A stretch of 64,000 nt of DNA. Origin: Streptomyces pluripotens (lineage in GTDB: Bacteria > Actinomycetota > Actinomycetes > Streptomycetales > Streptomycetaceae). The stretch is taken from the NCBI RefSeq assembly GCF_000802245.2, contig NZ_CP021080.1:4588001-4652000 (forward strand), in the 5' to 3' direction. The notes under the pieces were generated by a model. The model ran no database searches, was not told where the DNA came from, and worked only from the letters and a program-made list of their open reading frames with translations. Positions 27,319-36,888 of this stretch are shown here, one piece after another. The translations under genes and the position numbers were made by a program. The stretch's first letter is position 1, and every line of letters begins with the position of its first letter.

Positions 27319-28002
27319 ATGTACGAACTGAGAAACGTCACCAAGCGCTATACCCGCGGCAAGGAAGCGGTCCACGCCCTCGACGGCATCGACCTCACCA
27401 TCGGCGACGGCGACCGCCTGGTCATTCAGGGCCCGACCGGCGGCGGGAAATCCACCCTCCTCCAGATGCTCGGCGGACTCGACCGGCCCACCTCCGGGGA
27501 AGTAGTGCTCGACGGAACGGATCTGGCCAAACAATCCGAGGCCCGTCTGACGAAACTCCGCAGCGAGAACATCGGATTCGTCTTCCAGTCCTTCAACCTC
27601 ATCCCGACCCTCACCGCGCAGGAAAATGTGGAGACGGCCCTCGTGCCCCTCGGCATCAAGGCCAAGGAGCGCCGTGAACTAGCCGCCGAAGCACTGGAAT
27701 CGGTCGGCCTGGGGGAACGGCTGGCCCATGTTCCCTCGGAGATGTCCGGCGGCCAGCAGCAACGCGTCGCCATCGCCCGGGCCCTGGTGAAGAAGCCCAA
27801 GGTGCTGCTGGCCGACGAGCCGACCGGAAACCTCGACGAGGGTATGCGGGACGAGATCATGGACGTGCTCGAACGTCTGTGGAAGGAGCACGGGTTGACC
27901 TTCATCATGGTCACCCACGACTCCGCGATCGCCAAGAAGGCGCCGCGTCTGGCCACCATCCGCAAGGGGAAGATCACGGTGCAGGAGAACGTCAAGGCCT
28001 GA
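27319..28002 (+). CDS. ABC transporter ATP-binding protein (LolD/MacB type)
   Basis: A 227-residue ATPase partner of the preceding permease. Walker A is GPTGGGKST (residues 37-45), the Q-loop is FVFQSFNLIP, the signature MSGGQQQR, Walker B VLLADEPTGNLD, and the H-loop MVTHD. The DEPTGNLD sequence is characteristic of the LolD/MacB/FtsE branch. In Walker A the usual GPSGSGKST is GPTGGGKST, which keeps the catalytic Lys and Ser. A hairpin follows the stop. Coupling with the permease is by order and strand. Confidence 0.93.
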   Translation: MYELRNVTKRYTRGKEAVHALDGIDLTIGDGDRLVIQGPTGGGKSTLLQMLGGLDRPTSGEVVLDGTDLAKQSEARLTKLRSENIGFVFQSFNLIPTLTAQENVETALVPLGIKAKERRELAAEALESVGLGERLAHVPSEMSGGQQQRVAIARALVKKPKVLLADEPTGNLDEGMRDEIMDVLERLWKEHGLTFIMVTHDSAIAKKAPRLATIRKGKITVQENVKA

Positions 28003-28010
28003 CACCTGTC

Positions 28011-28040
28011 GGGTGTGCCGGGAAACGCACCGGCACGCCC
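28011..28040 (+). terminator. Hairpin after the ABC ATPase gene
   Basis: 11-bp stem GGGTGTGCCGG (28011-28021) with CCGGCACGCCC (28030-28040), one G-T pair, 8-base loop, 9 bases past the stop. Confidence 0.68.
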
Positions 28041-28138
28041 ACCAGGGCCGGTCCCGTCCCGCAGCAGGGTTCCGGCCTCAACGGCGTCATCAGCGGTGGT
28101 GCGGGCCAGCCCGGGAGCCCGGGACCGGGCGGCGAGGC

Positions 28139-29044
28139 TCAGGCGGACGGCACCGGGCGGCCCGCGTCCGCGCCCCAGCTGGCCAGCAGGCGGAGGGACT
28201 CGGCGGACGGGGAGCCGGGTTCGGGGTGGTACGTCACCAGGGACTGGTCCGTGCCGTCCGGCAGGCGGAAGGACTCGAAATTCAAGGAGAGGTCCCCCAC
28301 CAGGGGATGGTGCAGACGCTTGACGCCGTGGCTCTTCTCCTTGACGTCATGGGTGGCCCACAGCCGGCGGAACTCGTCGCTCTTCACGGAGAGTTCACCC
28401 ACCAGAGCAGACAGCCGGGGGTCGTCCGGATGGCGGCCCGCGTCCATGCGCAGGGCGCAGACGATGTCGATCGCCTTCTGCTCCCAGTCGATGAACAGGT
28501 CGCGGTACTCGGGGCGCAGGAACACCATGCGCGCCCAGTTGCGCTCGCCGGGCGCAAGGTCCGCCCAGTCACCGAAGACCGCTGCCGCCATCCGGTTCCA
28601 GGCGAGGATCTCCGAGCGACGGCCGACGACGTACGCCGGGACACCGTCCATCGTGTCCAGCAGTTGCCGTAGTGAGGAGCGCACCTGCTGCTGCCGTGCC
28701 GTCGGCTTCTTCTTGTGCGACTTCGGCTTGGCCAGGTGAGTGAGGTGCGCGTGCTCGGCGTCCGTCAGGCGCAGGGCACGCGCGATGGAGTCCAGCACTT
28801 CCGCCGAGACGTTCCGTCCGTTGCCCTGCTCCAGGCGGGTGTAGTACGCCACCGACACCCCGGCCAGCTGGGCCAGCTCCTCGCGGCGCAGCCCGGGGAC
28901 CCTGCGGTGCCGTCCGAAGTCGGGCAGCCCCACGTCCTCCGGCTTGAGCCGGGCACGGCGGCTGCGCAGGAACTCGCTCAGCTCGGCGCGCCGGTCCAGG
29001 GGCTGGCCGGCTGCTGCCTCCGGCTGTCCGCTCCTGCCATCCAT
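28139..29044 (-). CDS. XRE-family regulator with MmyB-like ligand domain
   Basis: A 301-residue regulator. The N-terminal helix-turn-helix spans about 20-90 (LRSRRARLKPEDVGLPDFGR, then RVPGLRREELAQLAGVSVAYYTRLEQG), which is the standard MmyB/ARO1009-type start. The C-terminal half (about 115-280) matches the MmyB-like ligand-binding domain (GVPAYVVGRRSEILAWNRMA, NWARMVFLRPEYRDLF, KRLHHPLVGDLSLNFESF). Such regulators bind a fatty-acid-like ligand in the one structure known. It is divergent from an alcohol dehydrogenase with a 172-base gap, a frequent Streptomyces arrangement, so it probably controls that gene and itself. Confidence 0.92.
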   Translation of the reverse strand: MDGRSGQPEAAAGQPLDRRAELSEFLRSRRARLKPEDVGLPDFGRHRRVPGLRREELAQLAGVSVAYYTRLEQGNGRNVSAEVLDSIARALRLTDAEHAHLTHLAKPKSHKKKPTARQQQVRSSLRQLLDTMDGVPAYVVGRRSEILAWNRMAAAVFGDWADLAPGERNWARMVFLRPEYRDLFIDWEQKAIDIVCALRMDAGRHPDDPRLSALVGELSVKSDEFRRLWATHDVKEKSHGVKRLHHPLVGDLSLNFESFRLPDGTDQSLVTYHPEPGSPSAESLRLLASWGADAGRPVPSA

Positions 29045-29216
29045 GCGTCCAGTATTCCTGGTCGTAGGCCCAGGAGCCTGACCCCGCCAGTGGTAGGCAC
29101 GGCAGTCGTACGAAAGGCCGTGGTCTGGGCCGGTCAGTCGGGCCTGCGGCAGTCTGGAGGCCGTGCCCGGCAGGAAGGCAGCCGGGGGCGAAGACCTCTG
29201 CTAGGAGAACCCCGGC

Positions 29217-30257
29217 ATGACCACTGTTGCTGCGTACGCCGCGCCCGCCGCGAAGGCCCCGCTGGAGCGGACGACCATCGAGCGACGCGCGGTCGGCGAG
29301 TTCGACGTCCTGATCGACATCGAGTTCGCCGGCATCTGCCACTCTGACATCCATCAGGCACGGGAAGGCTGGGGCAAGGCGAACTTCCCGATGGTTCCCG
29401 GTCACGAGATCGCCGGTGTTGTCCGTGAGGTCGGCCCGGGCGTGACCAGGTTCCAGACCGGTGACCGCGTGGGCGTCGGCTGCATCGTCGACTCCTGCCG
29501 GGAGTGCGACAACTGCAAGGCCGGCCTGGAGCAGTACTGCGCCGAGGGCCCGACCTTGACCTACAACGCGGTCGGCAAGGACGGGCAGCCCACCCAGGGC
29601 GGCTACGCCCAGAAGATCGTCGTCGACGAGAACTACGTCGTCCGTGTTCCCGACGGGCTGTCGCTGGATGTGGCCGCCCCGCTGCTGTGCGCCGGCATCA
29701 CCACCTACTCGCCGCTCAAGCACTGGAACGCCGGTCCCGGCAAGAAGGTCGCCGTCGTCGGCCTCGGCGGGCTCGGACACATGGGTGTGAAGATCGCACA
29801 CGCGCTCGGCGCCGAGGTCACCGTCCTGTCGCAGTCCCTGCGCAAGAAGGACGACGGGCTGAAACTGGGCGCCGACCACTACTACGCCACCAGCGATCCG
29901 AAGACCTTCGAGGAACTGGCTGGCACGTTCGACATCATCATCAACACCGTCTCCGCCCCGCTGGACTTCGCCGCCTACCTGTCGCTACTGCGCACGGACG
30001 GCACCATGGTCAACCTCGGTCTCCCGGAGGAACCGGTGCGGATCGTCCTCCAGTCGCTGTTCGGCAACCGACGCAGCCTGAGCAGCTCCGGCATCGGCGG
30101 CATCGCCGAGACCCAGGAGATGCTCGACTTCTGCGCCGAGCACGGACTGGGCGCCGAGATCGAGCTGATCCGCGCGGACGAGATCAACGATGCGTACGAG
30201 CGGGTGCTGGCGAGCGACGTCCGCTACCGCTTCGTCATCGACGCGGCCACCATCTGA
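29217..30257 (+). CDS. Zinc-dependent NAD(P)-dependent alcohol dehydrogenase
   Basis: A 346-residue medium-chain dehydrogenase/reductase. Catalytic zinc ligands are Cys and His in GICHSDIHQ and GHEIAG; four structural-zinc cysteines follow in the [20 protein letters not shown] region. The dinucleotide motif is [10 protein letters not shown], and the C-terminal FVIDAATI closes the fold. The sequence resembles the YahK/AdhC group of broad-range NADPH-dependent aldehyde reductases. The ATG at 29217 is preceded by AGGAGAACC. It is divergent from the MmyB-like regulator, which may sense a related ligand. A strong hairpin follows. Confidence 0.93.
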   Translation: MTTVAAYAAPAAKAPLERTTIERRAVGEFDVLIDIEFAGICHSDIHQAREGWGKANFPMVPGHEIAGVVREVGPGVTRFQTGDRVGVGCIVDSCRECDNCKAGLEQYCAEGPTLTYNAVGKDGQPTQGGYAQKIVVDENYVVRVPDGLSLDVAAPLLCAGITTYSPLKHWNAGPGKKVAVVGLGGLGHMGVKIAHALGAEVTVLSQSLRKKDDGLKLGADHYYATSDPKTFEELAGTFDIIINTVSAPLDFAAYLSLLRTDGTMVNLGLPEEPVRIVLQSLFGNRRSLSSSGIGGIAETQEMLDFCAEHGLGAEIELIRADEINDAYERVLASDVRYRFVIDAATI

Positions 30258-30262
30258 GCGGA

Positions 30263-30311
30263 CCGGCCCGGAGCGCGCCGGGCGGCTCGCCACCGGCTCG
30301 CTCCGGGCCGG
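30263..30311 (+). terminator. Hairpin after the alcohol dehydrogenase gene
   Basis: Perfect 13-bp stem CCGGCCCGGAGCG (30263-30275) with CGCTCCGGGCCGG (30299-30311) around a 23-base loop, 5 bases past the stop. Confidence 0.72.
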
Positions 30312-30475
30312 GCACCGGGAGGTAGCGCACGGCGACGCAGGCGCGGGTGGGGGCCCGGGGGCGACCGCCGTGCCGGGTAGCCGCTGCGGCACCGGAACCG
30401 GCAGGCCGTCCGCCACGCCGCGGCGTGCGGTCCGCCCGACATGCGCGACGCTCGTCGAAACAGGGGCAAATACTC

Positions 30476-30504
30476 TTGAATCCTCTGTCTCTCCCGCATA
30501 GTGA
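30476..30504 (+). promoter_or_regulatory. Possible promoter upstream of MFS exporter
   Basis: TTGAAT at 30476-30481 and TAGTGA at 30499-30504 with 17-base spacing, in an unusually AT-rich local stretch. This is a pattern match only. Confidence 0.3.
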
Positions 30505-30657
30505 GTACGCCACGGTAACGGCCGCCGGAGTCGCCGTGCTCGCCCCGACCGAGGTCGGCCCGGTGGCAGCCGTCCGGGCAGGCCCCAGGGCGGTGAGCCT
30601 CGTCCGGGGCCGTGTCGAACGGGGCATCGGCAGCAGGCGGCCACACGGGAGAGCGCC

Positions 30658-32088
30658 ATGGACTTCGGTCACCCTCGGGGGAAGCGCCATGGCGGCGAGA
30701 CCGCCGTGCGTCGCTTGCACGCAGCCGACCCTCGGGCGCCACGTCCCCTGATGACGCTGATCGCCTCCTCGATGTGCATCTTCGTCGTGCAACTCGACTT
30801 CCTGGCACTGAACCTGGCGCTGCCCCGGATGGCATCGGACCTGGGGACGACCACCACGGACCTGCAGTGGGTGATCAGCGGCTACATGCTGGCGCTGGCC
30901 GCCACCCTGATCCCGGGCGGCAGGCTCGGGGACATCCTCGGCCGCAGGCGGATGCTGATCACTGGTCTGGTCGTCTTCGCCCTGTGCTCGTTGGGCGCCG
31001 GCCTCGCCTCCACCCCGAGCGCCGTGATCGTGATGCGGATCGCCCAGGGTGCCGGCGCGGGGGTGCTGTTCCCGCTGGCCATCGCAGTGATCACCGACGC
31101 CTATCCGCCGGAGCGGACGATGCGGGTTATCGGGGACGCCTACGGGATGGGGGCCCTGGCCCTGGCGCTCGGTCCCGTGTTCGGCGGCGGGGTCACGGAA
31201 CTGCTGAGCTGGCGCGTGGTGCTCTTCGTCAACGTTCCGATCGGCGCGGCAGCCATCGTCATGGTCGTCCTCGGGGTGCGCGAGTCGAGGGACACCACCG
31301 TGCCGCGCTCGATCGACCTGCCGGGGCTGTGCATGGTGACTCTCGGTATCGCTGCGGTGACGATCACGGTGGACCGGTTGCGGGCCTGGCCCGCTGGAGT
31401 CACCGTCGGTGTCGCGGTGACCGGACTGCTGCTGCTGGCCGGGTTCGTGGTGAGGGAGCGGGTGGCGCGGTGGCCGCTGGTCGCGCTCGATCTGTTCCAC
31501 AACAAGCCTTATGTGGTCATCACGTTCATGTCGACCGTCGCCAACATCTCCTTCGTCCTGGCCATGTACGGCGTCACGATCTACCTCCAGCAGGTTGCCG
31601 GGCACACGCCTCTCGGAGCCGGAATGATCTTCCTGGCCGCGTCCGTCGCCGCCGGTGTGGCAGCGCCGCTCTCCGGACGCCTCGGTGAGCGCTTCGACGT
31701 TCCGCGGACCATGGTCGTGATGACCCTGGTGGGTGCGGTCGGCCTCTTCCTCGTCTCCCTCAACGGCGACCTCTGGTCCTACCTTCCAGGTCTCGCGCTG
31801 ACCGGGTTCGGTTACGGCATGGGGTGGACGATGGGAAGCAGCGGGACCCAGGCGGTCGTCCCGCCCGAGCGGGTCGGTCAGGCCTCGGGGGTGGAACTCG
31901 CCATCGTCATCGGGATCGCCGGCATGTGCGTGGCCGCCGGGGCAACCCTGATCGAGGTGCGCACCACCAGTGACGGTCTCGCGGCGGCGATCGGCGACGT
32001 GCTGCTGTGGGTCGCGATCGGCAGCGCCGTCGCCGCCGCTGCCCTCGGGCTCGTCGCTGCCCGCGTGATGCCCGAGGAGCGTCCCTAG
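30658..32088 (+). CDS. MFS multidrug exporter, DHA2 (EmrB/QacA) family
   Basis: A 476-residue integral membrane protein with about 14 hydrophobic helices. Helix 1 contains VVQLDFLALNLALP, the DHA2 motif D1 region. Motif A is GGRLGDILGRRR between helices 2 and 3. The motif C-like MGALALALGPVFGGGV lies in helix 5. The predicted role is proton-driven efflux of a drug or secreted metabolite. ATG at 30658 starts a 30-residue Arg/His-rich cytoplasmic leader before helix 1; an internal ATG at residue 32 (MTLIASS) is an alternative. No regulator gene is adjacent. It runs towards the GNAT-AAA gene. Confidence 0.88.
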   Translation: MDFGHPRGKRHGGETAVRRLHAADPRAPRPLMTLIASSMCIFVVQLDFLALNLALPRMASDLGTTTTDLQWVISGYMLALAATLIPGGRLGDILGRRRMLITGLVVFALCSLGAGLASTPSAVIVMRIAQGAGAGVLFPLAIAVITDAYPPERTMRVIGDAYGMGALALALGPVFGGGVTELLSWRVVLFVNVPIGAAAIVMVVLGVRESRDTTVPRSIDLPGLCMVTLGIAAVTITVDRLRAWPAGVTVGVAVTGLLLLAGFVVRERVARWPLVALDLFHNKPYVVITFMSTVANISFVLAMYGVTIYLQQVAGHTPLGAGMIFLAASVAAGVAAPLSGRLGERFDVPRTMVVMTLVGAVGLFLVSLNGDLWSYLPGLALTGFGYGMGWTMGSSGTQAVVPPERVGQASGVELAIVIGIAGMCVAAGATLIEVRTTSDGLAAAIGDVLLWVAIGSAVAAAALGLVAARVMPEERP

Positions 32089-32263
32089 GGGTCCAGGTGT
32101 GAGGATCGGATGCCCAGGGCGTGAGACCCGCGTGTGCGGGCACGAGCTGAAGCCGCTGCCACCGGCCGGCCGCGGCCCATGCCGCTCGTCGAGGGTGTTC
32201 GTGCCTTTGGACAGCGTCTGTCGGTCGTCGGTCATCGACGTCTTTGGAACAGCGGCACCGGTC

Positions 32264-33541
32264 TCAGAGCCGGCTGTACTCGTCGATGTCCTCGGCGAAC
32301 TCCTGGATCGCCCTGGCGGTGAGCGACGGCCGGGTGTCGCCGATGGCGGTCATGTAGTCCTCGGTGGTGGCCGGGAGGCCCTGGCGCTGCGCGATTTCGC
32401 GTTCGAACGCCGCCTGTGCGCCCTTGCGAGCGGCGAATTCGATGTCGGCCGGGGTGAACAATTCGCTTGCCTCGACCAGTTGGCCAAGGTTCACCGAACG
32501 GGCGGATGCCCCGAGGTAGCGGGCCCAGATCGCCGCGCGGGCGGTTGGGTCCGGCGGGCCGATGGGGATGACGTAGTCGAACCGGCCCGGTCGCAGGAAA
32601 GCAGCGTCGAGGGAACGCACCGAGTTGGTGGCACAGGCCAGCAGGCGTGCGTCGGGCTCACGGAAGACGGGGATGAGCTTGAGCAACTCGTTGGTCACCC
32701 CGTGCCCGGGGTCGACCGCCTTTCCGGAGCGCTCCCCGGCGATCTCCTCGACTTCGTCGATGAAGAGCAGCACCGAGTCCAGTTCCGCCAGATCCGCGAA
32801 GGTCTCCCGCAGCGCCGTGGCGAGACCCTCGTTCGTATCGGCCGCGAGTCGGGAGGGGAAGAGTTCCACGAACGGCCAGCCGAGCCGCGAGGCCACCGCC
32901 TTGGCGAAGCTGGTCTTCCCGGTGCCGGGTGGGCCGAAGAGGATGACCGCCTTGGGTGGGGCGACGCCGTAGTGGTCTGCCAGCGTCGGCTCGCTCAGGG
33001 GGAGCACGAGACGGCGCTCGACGACCTGCTTCTCCCGCTCCATGCCGGCCATGGCGTCCCAGAGCCCCTCGGGTAGGACCCGGCCGCCCAGCGCCGCGAG
33101 GACGTCGGTGTTGGCAGTGCCGGAGGGCTCCAGTTTCTCGTAGTAGGCCAGGTCGGTGCGGACCTGGTAACCGGAGTTCTCCAGCGCCTTCGTCCCGGCG
33201 GCCCCGGCGGGTAGCAGTGCACTGATGTGGCGCACGCCCAGTGCCCGCAGGCGCCGTTCCAGTTCGCCGAGGAGAGCACTGCCGATCCCGCGCTCACGCC
33301 ACCGGGAAGCGAGTGCCACCTGCAGGATCCACCCCCGCTTCCCGTGGGCCTGTGCCACGGCCATGCCCACCACTTCGCTGCCGACCACTGCGACGACGGC
33401 CGGCTGACCGGCCTTGGCCGCGGCCATCACCTCGGAGACCGGGAACACCCGGTCCTCGTCGGCCCGGCGGCTCTGGTCCCAGACCTCAATGGCCTGGTCG
33501 AGATCGTCGTCGTGATAGTCGCGCAGATGCCAAGCGGGCAT
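32264..33541 (-). CDS. Fusion of GNAT acetyltransferase and AAA+ ATPase
   Basis: A 425-residue two-domain protein. Residues 1-140 are a GNAT N-acetyltransferase with the acetyl-CoA loop VALASRWRERGIGSALL and the end motif KALENSGYQ. Residues 175-425 are a classical AAA+ ATPase: Walker A FGPPGTGKTSF, Walker B VLLFIDEVEEI, sensor 1 ACATNS, the arginine finger region LRPGRFD, and the sensor 2 helix FTPADIEFAARKGA. The ATG at 33541 is preferred over one at 33562 because GAGGTGG lies just upstream. The ATPase half resembles AAA modules of the CDC48/FtsH branch. The combined role is unknown; a protein remodelling ATPase coupled to acetylation of the client is one possibility. Confidence 0.88.
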   Translation of the reverse strand: MPAWHLRDYHDDDLDQAIEVWDQSRRADEDRVFPVSEVMAAAKAGQPAVVAVVGSEVVGMAVAQAHGKRGWILQVALASRWRERGIGSALLGELERRLRALGVRHISALLPAGAAGTKALENSGYQVRTDLAYYEKLEPSGTANTDVLAALGGRVLPEGLWDAMAGMEREKQVVERRLVLPLSEPTLADHYGVAPPKAVILFGPPGTGKTSFAKAVASRLGWPFVELFPSRLAADTNEGLATALRETFADLAELDSVLLFIDEVEEIAGERSGKAVDPGHGVTNELLKLIPVFREPDARLLACATNSVRSLDAAFLRPGRFDYVIPIGPPDPTARAAIWARYLGASARSVNLGQLVEASELFTPADIEFAARKGAQAAFEREIAQRQGLPATTEDYMTAIGDTRPSLTARAIQEFAEDIDEYSRL

Positions 33542-33726
33542 CGTCACCACCTCATCGGGCACGGGAGCCCCATTGTCCCCGCTGGAACACCCGGTGACGA
33601 ATCCAGACCGCTCACTGCACCGCTGTGATCAACCACGGTGATCGGGAAGGGAAGGCCGGCAGACCCGCTCGGTGGGGGTGTCCGGCGGCAGTGGTGTCCG
33701 GCGGCGGTGGTGGATGACGGCGCGGA

Positions 33727-35325
33727 TCATCGTCTTCGCCGCGGCCCGGACCGCGCCCTGCGCCCGGGATTCTCGCGGCGGGGCATCAGAGCGAGGGCCA
33801 GTCCCGCCACGACGAGCGGCAGGATGCTGACGATCAGCATGGTGCGTTGCAGGGCCTCGGTGAAGTCCAGCCCGAGGCGGAGTCCCGAGGCCTGCCGGAG
33901 CAGGTTCGGATCGTATACGTTGCCGCCGGGGCTCTGTGCCATTCCGCTGCTCACGGCGTCCACAGCCTGCTGGGCCTCACCCACCGACAGGTCGCGTGCC
34001 GCGGCGTCCGCCAGCCACTGCCGTTGGAAGAAGAAGTTGAAGAGCAGGAGGTAGACCGTGGGGCCGAGTGCGGAGCCGGTCATCGCGAAGGCCATCTGAA
34101 CGGAGGCCACCGTGCCGGAATGTCCGGGCGGTGCCTGGGAGAGGACCGTCTCGGACACGGACGTGGAGGTGACCAGCGCCCCGAGGTTGCACAGCCAGGT
34201 GGCCAGCACGAGCAGCCACAGCGCCATCGTGGGGCTGGCGGTGCCCGCCAGCAGCAGCCCGCTCGCTGCCATCGTCAGCAGGCCGGTGACCATCACCGGC
34301 CGCGGGGTGTACTTTCCCACCAGGCGCCCGGCCAGGATCACGGCACCAGCGACGAGCAGGGTGCCGGGCAGGTACAGCAGGCCGATCTTCTCGGGGGACA
34401 GGGACAGCACCACGCTGCCGAACTGCCCCAGGACGAGGCTGAGTCCAACCCCGAGGAAGTTCAACGTGACGGCCGCAGCCAGGGCCACGCTGAACGGTGA
34501 GCTGCGGAACAGCGCCAGGTCCAACGCGGGCTGGGCGGTACGGCGTGCATGGAGCACGTAGAGCACGGCGGCGACTGCGCTGATCACCAGCGGCACCCAG
34601 GTCTGGGGCCGGGCCACACCGTTCTGCGCCGCGCCGAGGCCGACGACGAGGGTCACCAGAACCAATCCGATCAGGCTGACACCCGCCACGTCTAGGCGGC
34701 GGCCCTGCTGGACCGGGGACTTCGGGACGTACCGGGCCGTCAACCAGAGCGAGACCAGAGACAGCAGCGGGGCGATGAGGAACAGGAACCGCCAACCGAC
34801 GGCCGCCACCGCCCAGCCCGTGAAAGCGGGGATCACCCCGCAAAGGACCATCTCGACGGCCATCAGGACACCGATGGCCGTCGGCCGTTGCTCAGCAGGC
34901 ACCGACACTTTCAGCAGGGCAAGTGGTACTCCCAGCAGCGCGGTCATGCCCAGCCCGTCCAGGAAGCGCATGGCCAGCAGGAAACCGTAGCCGGGAGAGA
35001 ACACAGAAAGCAGGTTGACGACCGTGACGACGGTCAGCCCCAGCATCAGCAGCCGCTTGAGCCCGAAAGTGTCCCCGAGGCTACCCGCAGCGAGCACGGA
35101 AGCGGCCATCACCAGTGTCGCGGCTCCGCCCAGCAGCCCGACGAGCTGCGGCGGCACATGGAGGGCCCGGTCCACCTGGGGCAGATTCAGGCTGAGCACC
35201 AGCGGGTCGACGACCGTGACCGTGAAGGCGAGGGAGAGTCCCAGGATGATCGGCAGGGGCATCGCTTTGACACGTGATGACTTGACCGCCGGCACCGCAG
35301 TGCCTCCTGCTTTCCCACGTCCCAT
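33727..35325 (-). CDS. MFS transporter, DHA2-like exporter
   Basis: A 532-residue membrane protein with about 14 hydrophobic segments. Helix 1 has VVDPLVLSLNLPQVD. Motif A is AGSLGDTFGLKR, and helix 5 has GVIPAFTGWAVAAVGWRFLF. Between helices 13 and 14 lies an unusual 80-residue soluble insert (QRQWLADAAARDLSVGEAQQ, continuing past SPGGNVYDPNLLR), typical of a subset of actinobacterial DHA2 pumps. The C-terminus is Arg-rich. The ATG at 35325 (MGRGKAGG) or 35349 may be used; neither has a good ribosome-binding site. Substrate unknown. It is on the same strand as the downstream GNAT-AAA gene with a 185-base gap. Confidence 0.86.
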   Translation of the reverse strand: MGRGKAGGTAVPAVKSSRVKAMPLPIILGLSLAFTVTVVDPLVLSLNLPQVDRALHVPPQLVGLLGGAATLVMAASVLAAGSLGDTFGLKRLLMLGLTVVTVVNLLSVFSPGYGFLLAMRFLDGLGMTALLGVPLALLKVSVPAEQRPTAIGVLMAVEMVLCGVIPAFTGWAVAAVGWRFLFLIAPLLSLVSLWLTARYVPKSPVQQGRRLDVAGVSLIGLVLVTLVVGLGAAQNGVARPQTWVPLVISAVAAVLYVLHARRTAQPALDLALFRSSPFSVALAAAVTLNFLGVGLSLVLGQFGSVVLSLSPEKIGLLYLPGTLLVAGAVILAGRLVGKYTPRPVMVTGLLTMAASGLLLAGTASPTMALWLLVLATWLCNLGALVTSTSVSETVLSQAPPGHSGTVASVQMAFAMTGSALGPTVYLLLFNFFFQRQWLADAAARDLSVGEAQQAVDAVSSGMAQSPGGNVYDPNLLRQASGLRLGLDFTEALQRTMLIVSILPLVVAGLALALMPRRENPGRRARSGPRRRR

Positions 35326-35437
35326 GCCGATCGACGCTAGTCCGGCCACGACGGCACGCCGGGCCAGCCCAGTCCAACACGCCCGGAAGCCCGACGATCG
35401 GGTCAGTGGGGATCCGGCATGCCGCCCAGGCTCTCTT

Positions 35438-35485
35438 CACCGGCCCTCGTCCTCCGGGGAGCACCGGCCCTCGTCCTCCGGGGAG
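35438..35485. repeat. Two perfect tandem copies of a 24-bp unit
   Basis: The unit, CACCGGCCCTCGTCCTCCGG followed by GGAG, is repeated exactly at 35438-35461 and 35462-35485, in the gap between the MFS gene and the next membrane protein. Perfect identity suggests a recent slippage duplication. Confidence 0.9.
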
Positions 35486-35526
35486 CACGGCGACATCGGG
35501 ATCGGGAGGCGTCGCGATCAGGTGGG

Positions 35527-36645
35527 TCAGCCGGAAAGAAGCGCCGGGCGGCCACCGTCGGCCTCGTAGCCGGCTATGGCGAGTGCGCGGTAGAGGGCGA
35601 ACTCGGCGGCGGGATCGCTGCTCAGGGTCCAGGGCAGCGCGCCGACGTGACCGTCGACATGCGTCAGCTCGTCCATGGCCTCCGCCCAGCGCTCGGCGCG
35701 GACCAGGAAGAAGACCAGCACATGGCGGACGTGCGCGACCACCGGGTCGCCGGGATCGGCCGTGTGCACCGCGTGCAGCGCGCCGTGCATCGCCCTGACG
35801 ACCACCTCGCTCCGGTACAAACCCCTGACCAGGTTCACCTCCGGGAGGTGCTCGAAGACCGCGAAGAGCGGCAGCGCGGACAGGAGCGAGCCGTGCGGCG
35901 CACGGGCCGCGGCGGCCTCGGCGAAGGAGTACGCCTTCTCGCGCGAGCCGTGCCACTTCTCGCACCAGTAGTGCAGCGCGGCCAGATGCGCACCCATGTG
36001 ATGTGGCGTGCGGTCGAGGACCTTCAGCCACAGCTGGTCGAACTCGTCTTGCGGGTAGGCGAGTCCACGGGCGATGGACAACTCGACGAGGTACGGCACC
36101 GGATCGCCCGGGGCCAGGAGGGCCGCCTGCGCACAGGCCTCCCGGGCCTCCCCCATGACGGCCCGGAAGTCGTCCGTGCCCGGTGCCGAGGTACGCCAGG
36201 CCTGCTGCACCAGGAACTCCGCGTGTACGGCGGCACCGCCCGCGTCCTCGGGCTGTTCGGCCCGCCACACCCGGAGCCATTGACCGCCCGGTATCTCGTG
36301 TACCCCGCCGGGCTGCTGCTGCAGCTCCACTGCGGCCGAACCCGCGAGGGCCTGTACCCGTTGCCAGCGTTGCTCACTCTCCGACCCGGTGCCGGCCAGC
36401 AACTGGGCGGCGGGCCGGTAGTCCTGGGTGCGCTGCACCAGCTCCAGGACTTCGAGCAACTCCTGGTCCCGGGCGGGCACGCGCACGTCAAGCTCTTCCT
36501 GGCCGACGAAGCCGTAGAGCGCCGGATCCGTGGCGTTCGGGGGCCCCGGGAGAACCTGCTTGATCGCCCCGCGCCTGCGCCGCACCATCGGGAGCAGGGC
36601 GAAGCACATCAGGAGCAGCGCCATCAGCAGCCAGAGAATTGCCAT
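35527..36645 (-). CDS. Membrane-anchored cytoplasmic helical-repeat protein
   Basis: A 372-residue protein. One N-terminal hydrophobic helix (LWLLMALLLMCFALLPMV) is followed by the basic stop-transfer VRRRRG, so the bulk is cytoplasmic. The rest is alpha-helical with repeated Ala/Trp/Leu segments (ACAQAALLAPGDPVPYLVEL, FDQLWLKVLDRTPHHMGAHL, HYWCEKWHGSREKAYSFAEA), resembling TPR/DUF4034-type helical repeats in Streptomyces. Function unknown; protein-protein interaction is likely. ATG at 36645. It is divergent from the cystathionine lyase/synthase gene with a 243-base gap. Confidence 0.78.
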   Translation of the reverse strand: MAILWLLMALLLMCFALLPMVRRRRGAIKQVLPGPPNATDPALYGFVGQEELDVRVPARDQELLEVLELVQRTQDYRPAAQLLAGTGSESEQRWQRVQALAGSAAVELQQQPGGVHEIPGGQWLRVWRAEQPEDAGGAAVHAEFLVQQAWRTSAPGTDDFRAVMGEAREACAQAALLAPGDPVPYLVELSIARGLAYPQDEFDQLWLKVLDRTPHHMGAHLAALHYWCEKWHGSREKAYSFAEAAAARAPHGSLLSALPLFAVFEHLPEVNLVRGLYRSEVVVRAMHGALHAVHTADPGDPVVAHVRHVLVFFLVRAERWAEAMDELTHVDGHVGALPWTLSSDPAAEFALYRALAIAGYEADGGRPALLSG

Positions 36646-36888
36646 GCCTCAAGCGAACCAGACGCTGCCGACGCTTGGCCAACTCCGCCCCAGAGCTGTG
36701 GACAACTCCCTGCCGCGCGGGGTGGGCACAGCCTTCCTCGCCGAGGTCGCGCACCGTCCGTAGACCGCGCCGAGCCGTGCGAACGCCGCCCCTCGCGTAC
36801 AGGGAAGACCCTGCGTCCACTGTCGCACCGTCCCGGCCGCCGTCCTGCGGACGTCACCAGCCGGCCAGGCGCACTACGCTCGGTGCCC

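Larger units (their letters stand above)
30258..30657. other. 400-base intergenic region with terminator and possible promoter
   Basis: The left end has a 13-bp hairpin terminator. Around 30476-30504 a TTGAAT hexamer is followed 17 bases later by TAGTGA (CATAGT overlapping). This is the most promoter-like and AT-rich stretch before the MFS gene, but it leaves a leader of about 150 bases. No gene is supported. Confidence 0.5.
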
